DNA of 64,000 nt, from the NCBI GenBank assembly GCA_019321725.1, contig CM033108.1, positions 15,885,799 through 15,949,798 on the forward strand, read 5' to 3'. The notes beneath the pieces were generated by a model, which searched no databases, was not told the origin of the DNA, and was given only the letters and a program-made list of their open reading frames with translations. The translations under genes and the position numbers were made by a program. This document shows positions 22,294 through 33,332 of the stretch, in pieces. Each line of letters opens with the position of its first letter. The first letter of the stretch is position 1. Source of the stretch: Paulownia fortunei. Its lineage: Eukaryota; Streptophyta; Magnoliopsida; Lamiales; Paulowniaceae.

Positions 22294-25208
22294 TGTAACA
22301 CCCCATTACTACACAACTAGATATACAGTATAATTTGACATGATTGAACCTGTGTGCATGCATGGAATATTTTTTTTAACACTTAAGAAAAGATAAATCA
22401 CTTTTTACATGTACAACCCTATTTAAAATACTTTCTCACACGTCATGTATATAGCAGGATCAGTATTTATATAAAAGCACAACACCCACAATGACCAATA
22501 TTTACATACTTATTTACAGTAAAGTTTTAAAAGCAAAAGATAGTACTAGTCTAAAAATATAATACAACAAACTCAAAATATAACAAGCCAACAAAATAGC
22601 CCAACAGGTCGTCATCCATGTACACACTCTCTCAGACACCTGCAGGAGCTCCAACCTCCACCCAGCTAGTAAAAGATGCTTCAAGTGTCATTGTACTCAC
22701 CTACAATGCATAAACTATATGAGCTAACGCTCAACAAGTAATGATTATGCATGTCAAAGAATAATCCACAATATCAAGTCATGCATTTCAAAATGCTATG
22801 CCCACAATGCAATTTTATGCATCAAATATTTCTCTCAAAATTATTTCTTTCTTAGGCCCCTGACCAACGCTACTATCCCATACACCGAAAAAGAGCTCTT
22901 TGCACCATCATAGTCCAATGGCCAATAATCATATAAGAATGCAAATCCATGTATACTCATACGCATGCAAATCCATGCACGTGAACTTGCAAATCCATAC
23001 ACGTGAACCTGCAAATCCATGCATAAAACTATGCAAATCCATGCATGCTTCGGTGTACTACTAGTGGCTAGCAAAATATTTTCCTTTCTCAGAATCATGC
23101 CGTGTAATACAAGATTTATCACAATGCTCGTATATGATGCATGCACATGCCAATGCCCATGTATGTATGCTCAATGGACATGAATGATAGTAATGTGTGT
23201 CCTCTGCTCTGTACATATGATCTATGGTATTACATATAAATCACACATTTACTATGTATATGTATTGTAGTTGCAAATGAATCTTTACTTACCTTTCACT
23301 TGGTTGGTGGCTTAGTGTAGATTTGTTTATTGTTCTTCTCCAATCTTAGATGTAAAATAGCCTGTAATATTACCAACATCAAACACCATTCCCAATTTGA
23401 CAAGTTGGAAGTATAAAATATCATACTAAGACCTTAAACACCAAGCTATCTAGGTTTTACAAACTCGAACCTAATCTAGTCCCTCCAATACCTTAATTTC
23501 TCATCTTAGATACATGTAAACATCATATAATTGAAGTATTATAACTCTAATATCATGTAACTAATTGTTAACACTCAATAGCAACATGTCTAGGTTAAAA
23601 TATGCTAAGTTATCAAATGGGATAAATTCACATTTTCATATTTACTTGCTGTCCAATTTAGTTGCATGATAATTTTGACATTCCTAAACATATCCAATCA
23701 CTCCAAAATTTTTACCACACTTAGATAACATGTATATAAATGTAACCATGTTATATAATTGCTAAAACTCATGGATATAGCTTCCCAAGTTCAGCTCTCT
23801 TCACAACATACTGAAACAGAATTTTTTCCTACCGTGATAGTTTTGCACACATCACGACATTAATGGTTTTGGCACCCTTATGTATATTCAATCTCTCCCA
23901 ACATTTTACCACACTTATATGATATATACACAGAGACAACCAGGTTATATTATTGCCAAAACTAATGGATTTAGCTTGCCTAATTCAGTCTCCTTCACAG
24001 CACACCAAAATAGATTTTGCTACTTTGGCAGTTTGAGTGTTTCTCCAATATCATTCTCTATTTCAATTTCTAACCGATCAAAGTTCATTCCAATACTCTT
24101 AAATCATATATAAACATGTATATGATGATAATTACAGTTTTATTCAACATACCATGCACTTTTACAGCCCAAAACACAATAATACAGCAAGGTGACAGTT
24201 TCTAGGACAAGTGTTTTCTATCAAATATTTCCAACTACAAACGCTTTCTTTATGCATCAAAGCCTATCTAATAACATTCTAACACATTTATAAATAATAT
24301 TCAAAGCATAATAATCCAATAAACCTCAAAATAAATCTGAAAGTCATGCCAGACCCGTAGGTTAAGCTCACTTTGCACAATTTTCTACTTGAACTTTGTT
24401 ATTTCTCCATCCCTTTGCTTGTTTTGCCTCCTTTTTTAGTTGGAATCACTTAGGACCTATTTAGAGATATTTTTCCATGTATTTAGAAGCTAAAATGGTT
24501 CAGAATAAGGTTCAAGTTGTGGTTCTTAGCTTAAGAGTGAAGAATAGGTTGAGGTGCCAGATTGATAAGTCTAAGAATGAGGTGGCATAAGCTTGAGGTG
24601 GCATGTAATAGTATAATCTAATTTTATCCCTTATCTTTCTTCCCTAATATTGTGTGTCTCACATATTCCTACTTCGTTGCAACGTATGTTCATCACCATT
24701 CATTCCCATAGCTAGTTCCTATATCCGTTCATTAGGTTCTTCACCCAAAAAATCATCGATTCTTGCCCGATTGATAAGTTTGTGCACCGATAGTATTACA
24801 AACCTATGAACCTAGTTATATAATATTTAAATTATAGTATTGTATGTCTAGTTATCCCAAGTGTATGATTTAAATATACATATAATATTAAAATTCATGA
24901 TCGAACTGACTTACTTTCTATAAACTTTTTGGTGACACCTTTCGAACTCCTAAGGTTACCATGTGTAACCTAGAACTATTCACTATATTGATACCTCAAT
25001 TTCTTCTTATCTCAATACAAAATCAATCACTTAGGTTAGGGGATTCAATAATCAATACCGTGTGAGAGCTTCAAAATTAAGTTTAATAGTTAATAACGCC
25101 GTATACAATGAATTATATGATGTCATACCAATGAAAATAATACGTAATTAACATGTAATGCATGAATCATATGTGGCCATATGAGTATTAAGAGGCTCGG
25201 GTATCACA
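22294..25208 (-). mobile_element. 3' LTR of the family A element
   Basis: It begins TGTAACACCCCATTAC and ends GGGTATCACA on the plus strand, 2915 bp. It is collinear with 29935-32799 throughout. It holds five copies of the GCAAATCCAT unit at 22935-23052, against four in the other LTR. Confidence 0.95.
22935..23052 (-). repeat. 22-bp tandem array in the 3' LTR
   Basis: Five TGCAAATCCAT-led units with a period of about 22 bp, two of them carrying CACGTGAAC spacers. The 5' LTR has four units at 30570-30665, so the array changes in copy number between copies. Confidence 0.75.
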
Positions 25209-25224
25209 TCCTCCCCTCTTTATA
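25209..25224 (-). promoter_or_regulatory. Polypurine tract of the family A element
   Basis: The minus strand reads AAAGAGGGGAGGA immediately before the 3' LTR start TGTGATACCC. Such a purine run primes plus-strand DNA synthesis in LTR elements. Confidence 0.88.
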
Positions 25225-25248
25225 AAAATTTCATCCCCGAAATTTCAC

Positions 25249-25689
25249 TTACCGAAAAAGTTTAGGATACTTAGTTCTCATTTCGTCATCCATTTCCCAA
25301 GTGGCCTCTTCTACTAATTGGTTTCTCCATAACACTTTAACCAATGGAATCTATTTATTTCTTAGCTGCTTCACTTCTCGCAATAAAATCTGTACAGGCT
25401 TTTCTTCGTAGCTCAAATCTGCCTTTAATTCCACTAGTTTATTCTTCATAATGTGAGAGGGATTGGCAATATATTTCCTCAGCATAGACACATGAAATAC
25501 ATTGTGCATTTGGGACATAGATGTTGGCAGATCCAGTCTGTAAGAAACATCACCAATTCTTTTAATCATCGAGAATGGGCCAATATATTTGAGACTCAAT
25601 TTTTCTTTCTTCCCAAACTGCATAATGCCTTTCATTGGTGCTACTTTCAAAAACACCTGATCTCCTATCACAAACTCCAACGCCTTTCT
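25249..25689 (-). pseudogene. Integrase C-terminal GPY/F-like module and chromodomain-like tail
   Basis: Reading on the minus strand from about 25680: GDQVFLKVAPMKG, then KLSLKYIGPFSMIKRIGDV (the GPF of the GPY/F module), then a VFHVSMLRKY segment. After this come EEKPVQILLREVKQLRNK, one stop, IPLVKVLWRN, EEATWEMDDEMR and KYPKLF before the final stop at 25249. The last portion is the chromodomain-like segment found in chromoviruses, thought to guide insertion to heterochromatin. An in-frame stop after RNK separates the two halves. The 25 bp after the stop lead into the PPT. Confidence 0.85.
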
Positions 25690-26530
25690 TCGTCGATCCG
25701 CATAACTTTTCTATTGATTTTGGGTAGTTTGCATCCTTTGTCGAATCTATAACACGGCTTCTGTCATCTCTCGAATCATATCTGGGCCTAAAAGTTTCTT
25801 CTCACCAACTTCATCCCAGTGTATCAGAGACCTACATTTTTTGCCATACAATGCTTCATAGGGAGCCATTCCAATACTAGTCTGATAGCTGTTGTTGTAT
25901 GCAAACTCTACTAAAGGTAGGAATTTACTCCACTGACCTTGGAAGTCTAATACACGGCTCTGAGCATATCCTCTAACATTTATATTATTCATTCAGATTG
26001 CCCATCTGTCTGAGGATGATATGCTGTATTAAATGATAATTGTGTTCCCAAAGCTTTGTGTAAACTCCTCCAAAAAGCAGATAAAAATCTTATATCTCTA
26101 TCAGAAATTATAGACAATGGCACTCCATGAAGTCTGACAATCTCCTAAATGTATAATTGGGCATAGCGATCCATGGAATAGATAGAACATATGGGAAGAA
26201 AATGAGCAGACTTGATCAATCTATTAACGATAACCTAAATAGCATCATGACCCTTAGTAGTCTTAGGTAAACCAGTTACGAAATCCATGGTGATCCTTTC
26301 TCATTTCCATTCTGGAATAAGTAGAGGTTGCAAAGTTCCTGTGGGTCTTTGATGTTCGGTCTTTATCTGCTGACATGTTAGACATTGCTCCACATGCTGG
26401 GCGATGTCCTTTTTCATACCCGACCACCAATAATACATTTTCAAGTCTTTATACATTTTGGTGGTCCCTGGATGTACTGAATAAGGGGTTGAATGTGCCT
26501 CTTTTAAAATATCTTCTCAAATGTTATTAA
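25690..26530 (-). pseudogene. Ty3/gypsy integrase zinc finger and catalytic core
   Basis: The zinc-binding CLTCQQIK pair lies at about 26360-26390. The core follows: first Asp in ITMDFVTGLP (about 26280-26310), second Asp in SIISDRD (about 26100-26110), and a [12 protein letters not shown] segment with the Glu at about 26000. Directly after the Glu there is a stop, another stop, and a one-base frameshift before VLDFQGQWSKFLPLVEFAYNN. All three catalytic residues can be recognised, but they are not in one frame. The segment ends with a YGKKCRS and ET/MTEAVL-like stretch that leads into the GPY/F module. Confidence 0.88.
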
Positions 26531-26890
26531 TATTTGGCACACAAAACTGCTCTCTAAATTGTAAAATATTATTTTGAGTCATCTTAAATTTAAGAGACTT
26601 CCCTGCAGCAACATATTTTCTCATATTGATGAGATATTCATCATCTTGTTGTCCTTGTTTGATCCTGTCAATTAGCGTAGGTTGAAGCATTAGGGCTGCC
26701 AACTTTACCTCTATTACTCCTATCTGTAAAATCTCTATATTCATTTTCTGCAACTCATTTAGTTATGGTTTCTGAATTAAAGCCATAGCTATTGTACTTT
26801 GTGTGGATTTTCGGCTCAATGCAATAGCTACAACATTGGCTTTACTGGGGTGGTAATTAATCACACAATCATAATCTTTTACCAGTTCCA
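26531..26890 (-). pseudogene. RNase H to integrase linker region
   Basis: This stretch carries the linker between RNase H and integrase, including an LQPTLIDRIKQGQQDDEYL segment and then a GKSLKFKMTQNNILQFREQFCVP segment just before the integrase zinc finger. It matches the spacing of Ty3/gypsy pol. At least one frame break separates it from RNase H. Confidence 0.7.
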
Positions 26891-26897
26891 GCTATCT

Positions 26898-27200
26898 TCA
26901 TTGCAGCATATTCAAATTTTTCTGTGTGAAGAAGTATTTGAGGCTCTTGTGATCAGTATAGATCTCATACCGTTCACCATATAAATAGTGTCTCCATATT
27001 TTAAGCACAAATACTACAGCAATAAGTTCCAAGTCATGCGTGGGGTAATTCTTTTCGTACTCTTTAAGTTGCTTGGACGCATACGCAATTACTTTATCAT
27101 TCTGCATCAATACATATCCTAATCTATTCTTCGACACGTCACTATAAATTACGAATCCTCTAGTACCTGATGGAATTAAGAGAATAAGTGTTGAAGTCAA
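26898..27200 (-). pseudogene. Ty3/gypsy RNase H domain
   Basis: One open frame of about 100 codons carries the retroelement RNase H signature: [18 protein letters not shown] (first acidic residue), [37 protein letters not shown] (second acidic residue) and [13 protein letters not shown] (third). The enzyme degrades the RNA strand of RNA-DNA hybrids. The domain itself looks intact, but it is out of frame with RT to its right and with the linker to its left. Confidence 0.88.
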
Positions 27201-27529
27201 CCTTTTTTTTCAGCTCTTCGAAACTTCGCTCACACATATCCATCCATTTAAACGTCACCCTTTTTCTAGTTAATTGTGTCCAAGGCATAGCAATCTTGGA
27301 GAACCCCTCCACAAATCTTCGTAATATCCAGCTAAACCCAGAAAACTGCGCACCTCCGAAGGATTAGTAGGCTACATCCAGTTGTTGATAGCTTCAACTT
27401 TACTTCGATCTACTGATATTCCTGCTCCTGATATAACATGTTCCAAGAATACCACACAATCTAACCAGAACTCCTATTTCTTGAATTTGGCGTATAACTG
27501 CTTCACTTTCAGGACCTCTAGTACTTGTG
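27201..27529 (-). pseudogene. RT thumb/connection segment, broken
   Basis: Between the RT palm and RNase H, translated pieces recall the gypsy connection region. These are a LKVKQLYAKFKK-like segment, EVRSFLGLAGYYE.F-like remains and a PLT.L-K-like segment. Stops and frame changes run throughout. It is included because it completes the pol order. Confidence 0.6.
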
Positions 27530-28198
27530 TTAAATGTGGGCATGCTCTTCTTTAGTTATGGAGTAAACTAGAATGTCATCGATGAACACAATAATAAATT
27601 TATCCAAAAACTCCTTAAACACTCTATTCATCAGATCAATGAATGTTTCTGGAGCGTTAGTCAATCTGAACGGCATCACCAAAAATTCATAGTGCCCATA
27701 TCTTGTACTAAATGCTGTCTTGGGGATATCATCTTTCTTTATTTTCAGTTGATGGTACCTAGAGCGTAAGTTAATCTTTGAAAATATTACGGCACCCTGA
27801 AGCTGGTCTAATAAATCATCGACTCTGGGTAATGGATATTTATTCTTAATCATGTCCCTATTCAACTCTCGATAATCGATGCACAGTCTCATGGTGCCAT
27901 CCTTCTTACGTATAAACAAAACCGGTGCTCCCCAAGGTGAAAAGCTCGGTCTGATGAATCCCTTGTCCAACAAGTCCTGTAATTGTACTTTCAATTCTTT
28001 CAACTCCAAGGGATCCATTCTGTAGGGAGTTTTAGAAATTGGAGACATTTCTAGTTGTATGTCAATAACAAACTCTATTTCACGATCTGGTGGCAGTCCC
28101 GAGAGATCATCTGGGAATACTTCAGTATATTCCCGTACTACTGGTATTTCACTCAGAGTTGGTGGGTGTTGTTGCTTAATGTTCATGACACTCACCAA
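27530..28198 (-). pseudogene. Ty3/gypsy reverse transcriptase domain
   Basis: The 222-codon open frame contains the RT fingers and palm: [60 protein letters not shown], the A motif, [13 protein letters not shown], and the catalytic FIDDILVYS at 27575-27583. Two changes matter. The A-motif Asp (FSKIDLRSGYHQ in the family) reads [12 protein letters not shown], losing one metal ligand. VMPFGL reads VMPFRL. The polymerase is therefore probably inactive even where the frame is open. The frame overlaps the end of the protease frame by a few bases, suggesting a frameshift. Confidence 0.93.
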
Positions 28199-28683
28199 GT
28201 GCCTTTTATAACCATCATCGAGTAATCATTGTGCCTTACTACTAAAATCATAGGGAATTTGAAATTCTTCACGATGCTAGCAAATGTGAAAGACTCTTTC
28301 CCAGAAAGTTGAAATGTCAACGTCTTTTCCTTACAGTCGATAGTAGCCCCATACTTTACCAACAAATCCATGCCCAAAATAACATCGTAATCATTCATAT
28401 CCAGTACAATCAAATCAGCATGAAATTCTCTACCTTCAACAAGTATAGCACAAGCTCTCAAAATCCGATCAGTTTGTCTAGCATCTCCAGAGGGGACTAT
28501 TACACTATAACTGATTTCTGCTACATTTGGTATTCTACCCAGCCTCTTCATGTACTCATTGGATGTAAATGAATGCGTGGCTCCAGAATCAAATAACACA
28601 AGTGTTGGAATACTAGAAATATAAAGTTTACCTGTTACTACCGATAGATTTGCCTCTGCATCCGTCCTGGTCATGGTGAACAC
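28192..28683 (-). pseudogene. Retropepsin-like aspartic protease domain
   Basis: The 163-codon open frame starts after the zinc knuckles. It has the active site LVLFDSGATHSF with Asp codon at 28588-28590, then a hydrophobic flap region and VILGMDLLVKYGATIDC, which is the ILG motif closing the retropepsin fold. The domain looks intact. It is normally made as part of a gag-pol polyprotein, so it has no start codon of its own. A nearly equivalent but mutated domain is at 38050-38484. Confidence 0.9.
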
Positions 28684-29763
28684 CTTGGCTGGTACATTCC
28701 TTTGGTTGGTCTGATTTTGTTTACCTGGGCAAAATTTAGCAATATGTCCTGGTATTCCACATCAAAAACATATCCTGGTATCTATATAGCAACTTCCAGT
28801 ATGTCGATTACCACATTTCTGACACACAGTTTCTCGCATCGGTGCTTTTTCTTGTTCGACCTGTGGCCTCTTATTTTGACCTTCTTGTTGTTGGCTTTTT
28901 CTTCTTGAAATTTAAATCCTAGCTCCTGTATTTGGATTAGCTTTTGCATTTGGACCGACCTCTTTTGCCCCACAGTCCATCTCTATCCCTGCTTTCTGAA
29001 TTACTGTCGAGCCTCTTGAGCATGAGCGATTCTCAATTCAGCCTGTTCTACCACTAGTGCCCTCTCAGCCACCACTTGTGAAAATGTCACCCCTTAAGTA
29101 CCCGTCATATTCACATCCCGGTATAACTCTAGCCTCAAACCCTCCAAAAATCTCTCTACTTTAAGTGCTTCAGTACTGACCATGTGCGTAGCGAACCTAG
29201 ACAGTTGTTCAAATTTACCAATATATTCTCCAATAGTCATTGCTCCTTGTCGCAATTGTATAAACTCATTCATCTACATCATGCGAACTAGGGCCGTGAA
29301 ATATATATTTTGGAATAACTCCTTGAATCTGTCCCAGCTCATGGTAGTAATATCCTCTATGCTGCTGATCATGTACCACCAACGGCCTGCACTACCGTGA
29401 AGCATGAAAGTGGCACACATTACCCTCTCCTCTACTGGCACCCTACTATACTGGAACATGTTTTCCAGGGTCCTTAACCAGTCATCTACAGCGATAGGAT
29501 CAATTGCATCCTCAAATGTTGGGGGATCCAACCTCCTAAATTATTCTCCCACCATATATATATAGTCCGCTCGCTGTTGGTTTACCTCCACCCTCGGTTG
29601 CCACCATTATCCTCTATCGAATCAGTTACTGAATTTGTTTGGACTGTCGTTTGGTCAACTCTATTAATCGATTAATCATGGTATCTCGATCATTAATTGG
29701 GGTCGGTGTCTCATTTCCCTGCACTCTGGCACCACCACTGCTCTCACCATGAGTTCTCACCAT
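28684..29763 (-). pseudogene. Ty3/gypsy gag with two zinc knuckles, broken
   Basis: A candidate start ATG is at 29761-29763 (MVRTHGESSGGARVQ), about 150 bp inside the PBS. That frame meets a stop after about 46 codons. The capsid core is at 29274-29531: PPTFEDAIDPIAVDDWLRTLE, MFQYSRVPVEERV, and SAGRWWYMI with the paired Trp of gag. Two CCHC-type knuckles follow at 28715-28830: CQKCGNRHTGSC (CX2CX3HX4C) and CF*CGIPGHIAKFC (CX2CX4HX4C). A TGA at 28762-28764 lies within the second. A basic KKVKIRGHR-type region precedes them. Gag forms the particle and binds element RNA. Confidence 0.88.
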
Positions 29764-29913
29764 TTTGCAGCGCAGTTTCACACAAGTTTGAGAATATATG
29801 ACCAATATAATTCATGGAATATGTAATACAATATATGATAATGTAAAACTTATTGGCGTGGCTGCGCTCCGCAAATTCTAAGATCATGTACAAGGACAGT
29901 GTACAGAATCAAG

Positions 29914-29931
29914 ACTTGGGCTCTGATACCA
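29914..29931 (-). promoter_or_regulatory. Primer binding site of the family A element
   Basis: The minus strand reads TGGTATCAGAGCCCAAGT, starting three bases after the 5' LTR end. TGGTATCAGAGC is the standard initiator tRNA-Met complement in plant LTR elements. Confidence 0.93.
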
Positions 29932-29934
29932 CTC

Positions 29935-32799
29935 TGTAACACCCTCATTACTATACAACTAGATATATAGTATAATTTGACATGATAGAACTCGTGTGCA
30001 TGCATGGAATATTTTTTTATAACACTTAAGAAAAGATAAATCACTTTTTACCTGTACAACCCTATTTAAAATACTTTCTCACACGTCATGTATATAGTAG
30101 GATCAGTATTTATATAAAAGCATAACACCCACAAGAACCTAATATTTACATACTTATTTACAGTAAAGTTTTAAAAGCGAAATATAGTACCAGTCTAAAA
30201 ATATAATACAACAGACTCAAAATATAAGCCAACAAAATAGCCCAATAGGTCATCATCCATGTACACACTCTCTTAGACACCTGCAGGAGTTCCAACCGCC
30301 ACCCAGCTAGTAAAAGATGCTTCAAGTATCGTCGTACTCACCTACATTAATAAACTATATGAGCTAACGCTCAGCAAGTAATGATTATGCATGTCAAAAA
30401 ATAATCCATAATATCAAATCATGCATCTCAAAATGCTATGCTCACAATGCAATTTTATGCATCAAATATTTCTCTCAAAATTATTTCTTTCTTGGGCCCC
30501 TCACTAACTCTACTATCCCAAACACCGAAAAAGAGCTATGTACACTGCCATAGTCCAATAACCAATAATCATATAAGCATGCAAATCATGCATACTCATA
30601 CACCTGCAAATCCATACACGCGAACCTGCAAATCCATGCATAAAACCATGCAAATTCATGCATGTTTCGGTGCACTAGTAGTGGTCAGCAAAATATTTTT
30701 CTTTCTCAGAATCATGCCGTGCAATGTAAGATTTATCACAATGCTCGTATATGATGCATACACATGCCAATGCCCATGTATGTATGCTCAATGGACATGA
30801 ATGATAGTAATGTGTGTCCTCTACTCTGCACATATGATCTATGGTATTACATATAAATCACATATTTACTATGTCTATGCCTTGTAGTTGCAAATGAATT
30901 TTTACTTACCTTTCACTTGGTTGGTGGCTTAGTTTAGATTTGTTTATTGTTCTCCTCCAATCTTAGATGTAAAATAGTCTGTAATATTACCAACATCAAG
31001 CACCATTTCCAATTTGACAAGTTTAAAGTATAAAATATCATACTAAGACCTTAAACACCAAGCTATCTAGGTTTTACAAAGTAGAACCCAATCTAGTCTC
31101 TTCAATACCACAATTTCTCATCTTAGATACATGTAAATAACATATAATTGAAGTATTATAACTCTAATATCATGTACCCAATTGTTAACACTCAATAACA
31201 ACATGTATAGGTTGAAATAGGCTAAGTTATCAAATGGGATAGATTCACATTTTTATATTTACTTGTTGTCCAAATTAGTTGCATGATAATTTTGACATCC
31301 CTAAATATATCTAATCACTCCTAAATTTTTACCACACTTAGATAACATGTATATAAATGTAAACATGTCATAGAATTTCCAAAACTCATGGATATAGCTT
31401 TCCAAGTTTAGCTCTCTTCACAACATACTGAAATAGATTTTTTTCCCTACCATGACAGTTTTGCACACTTCACGACATTAATGGTTTTGGCACCCTTATG
31501 TATATTCAATATCTCCCAAATTTTTACCACACTTATATAACATATACACAGAGACAACCAGGTTATATTATTGCCAAAACTAATGGATTTAGCTCCCCTA
31601 ATTCAGTCTCCTTCACAGCACACCAAAACAGATTTTGCTACTTTGGCAGTTTGAGTGTTTCTCCAATATCATTCTCTATTTCAATTTCTAACTGATCAAA
31701 ATTCATTCCAATACTCTTAACTCATATATAAACATGTATATGATGATAATTACAGGTTTTATTCAACATACCATACACTTTTGAAGCCCAAAACACAAGA
31801 ATACAGCAAGGTGATAGTTTATAGCAGAAGTGTTTTCTACCAAATATTTCCAACCACAAACCCTTTCTTTATGCATCAGAGCCTATCTAATACTATCCGA
31901 ACACATTTATAAATAATATTCAAAACTTAATAAGCCAATAAGCCTCAAAATCAATTTGAAAGTCAAGCTAAACTCGTAGGTTAAGCTTTGCACAGATTTC
32001 TACTTGAACTTTGTTATTTATCCTTCCCTTTGCTTATTTTGCCTCGTTTTTTGGTTGGAATCACTTAGGACCTATTTAGAGATATTTTTCCATGTATTTA
32101 GAAGCTGAAATGGTTTAGAATAAGGTTCAAGTCATGGCTGTTAGCTTAAGAGTGAAGAATAAGTTGAGGTGTTAGCTTGATAAGTCTAAGCATGAGGTGG
32201 CATGTAATAGTATAAGTTGATTTTCTCCCTTATCTTGCAGCCCTAATCTTGTGTGTCTCACATATTCCTATTTGGTTGCAACCTATCTTCATCACCATTC
32301 ATTCCCATAGCTAGTTCCTATATCCATTCATTAGGTTCTTTACCCAAAAAATCATCAGTTTTTGCCCGATTGATAAGTTTGTGCACCAATAGTGTTATAA
32401 ACCTAGTTATATAATATTTAAATTATAGTATTTTATGTCTATTTGTCCTAAGTTTATGATTTAAATATACATATAATATTAAAATTCATGATCGAACGGA
32501 CTTACTTTCTATAAACTTTTCGATGACACCTTTCGAACTCCTAAGGTTACCATGTGTAACCTAGCACTATTCACTATATTGATACCTCAATTTCTTCTTA
32601 TCTCAATACAAAATCAATCATTTAGGTTAGGGGATTCGATAATCAATACTGTGTGAGAGCTTCAAAATTAAGTTTAATAGTTAACAACGCCGTATAAAAT
32701 GAATTATATGATGTCATACCAATAAAAATAACACGTAATTAACATGTAATGCATGAATCATATGTGGCTATGTGAATAGTAAGAGGCTCAGGTATCACA
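29935..32799 (-). mobile_element. 5' LTR of the family A element
   Basis: It begins TGTAACACCCTCATTAC and ends AGGTATCACA on the plus strand, 2865 bp. As the 5' LTR it should hold the promoter; no TATA could be assigned with confidence. It carries four 22-bp array units at 30570-30665. Confidence 0.95.
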
Positions 32800-32804
32800 A
32801 AATA
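32800..32804. other. Right target site duplication AAATA
   Basis: It matches 22289-22293 exactly. Confidence 0.8.
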
Positions 32805-32923
32805 TGTATACATATATAGAAACAACCTACAACATAGTTTGTGTATGTATACATGTGTATATCATTTTTTTCTAGCTATTAAGTTTGGCAAAACACAAAT
32901 AAATATAAAGTGCTTTCACATTT

Positions 32924-33332
32924 TGTAACACTATATATATATAGATAGTTATTTGAATATTAACAAGGTCTATTAAAATTATCACAAACTCAAACTCATT
33001 TACAATGGGGTTTTGAAAGTGATATAGAAGATAAAGTCACTAATATAATACAATGGACTAAAAAGTAAAAAGGATAGCCCATAGCATAGCCCAACATATT
33101 GTCATCCATGTACATTGATCTTTGAAAGTCGGTAGGAGCTCCATTGCCAGCCTAGTAACCAAAGGTCTCAAGTTTGACAAAGCACACCTATAATGCATGA
33201 CTACATGAGCTAATACTCAATAAGTAAAAATCATGCATGCCAAGAGTATGATATAAAATTTTATTCAACTTATCTCTATGGTACGATGTTGGAACTGTGT
33301 CATATTTGAGTACTCATAATAGAAGAGTTTTT
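32924..33332 (-). mobile_element. Diverged family A LTR, 3' end portion
   Basis: It begins TGTAACACTATATAT and keeps family A landmarks: GTCATCCATGTACA, GGTAGGAGCTCCA, ATAATGCATGACTACATGAGCTAA and TCATGCATGCCAAGAG. These match 22610-22760 with many substitutions and indels. The LTR is interrupted at 33332 by a solo family B LTR and continues at 35552. Confidence 0.8.

Larger units (their letters stand above)
22294..32799 (-). mobile_element. Structurally complete Tekay/Del-like Ty3/gypsy retrotransposon (family A)
   Basis: All parts of an LTR retrotransposon are present in order on the minus strand: 5' LTR (29935-32799), PBS, gag with two zinc knuckles, protease, RT, RNase H, integrase, chromodomain-like tail, PPT, and 3' LTR (22294-25208). 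Total length is 10.5 kb, flanked by AAATA. Domain order RT-RH-INT is that of Ty3/gypsy. A GPY/F-like module followed by an EEATWE tail and large LTRs point to the Del/Tekay chromoviruses; the lineage is inference. By eye the first 215 bp of the two LTRs differ at about a dozen positions, so the insertion is not recent. Every coding domain carries stops or frameshifts, so it is non-autonomous now. Confidence 0.95.

Noticed and set aside
22935..23052. CRISPR-like or operator array
   Set aside because: Contiguous 22-bp units inside an LTR, shared by other LTR copies.
25453..25752. Plus-strand 99-codon frame
   Set aside because: It is antisense to the integrase C-terminal region, which has clear motifs.
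32805..32923. Continuation of the copia 5' LTR right of the complete element
   Set aside because: The TSD predicts it, but I could not align this 119-bp AT-rich stretch with other family C LTRs by eye, so it is left unassigned.
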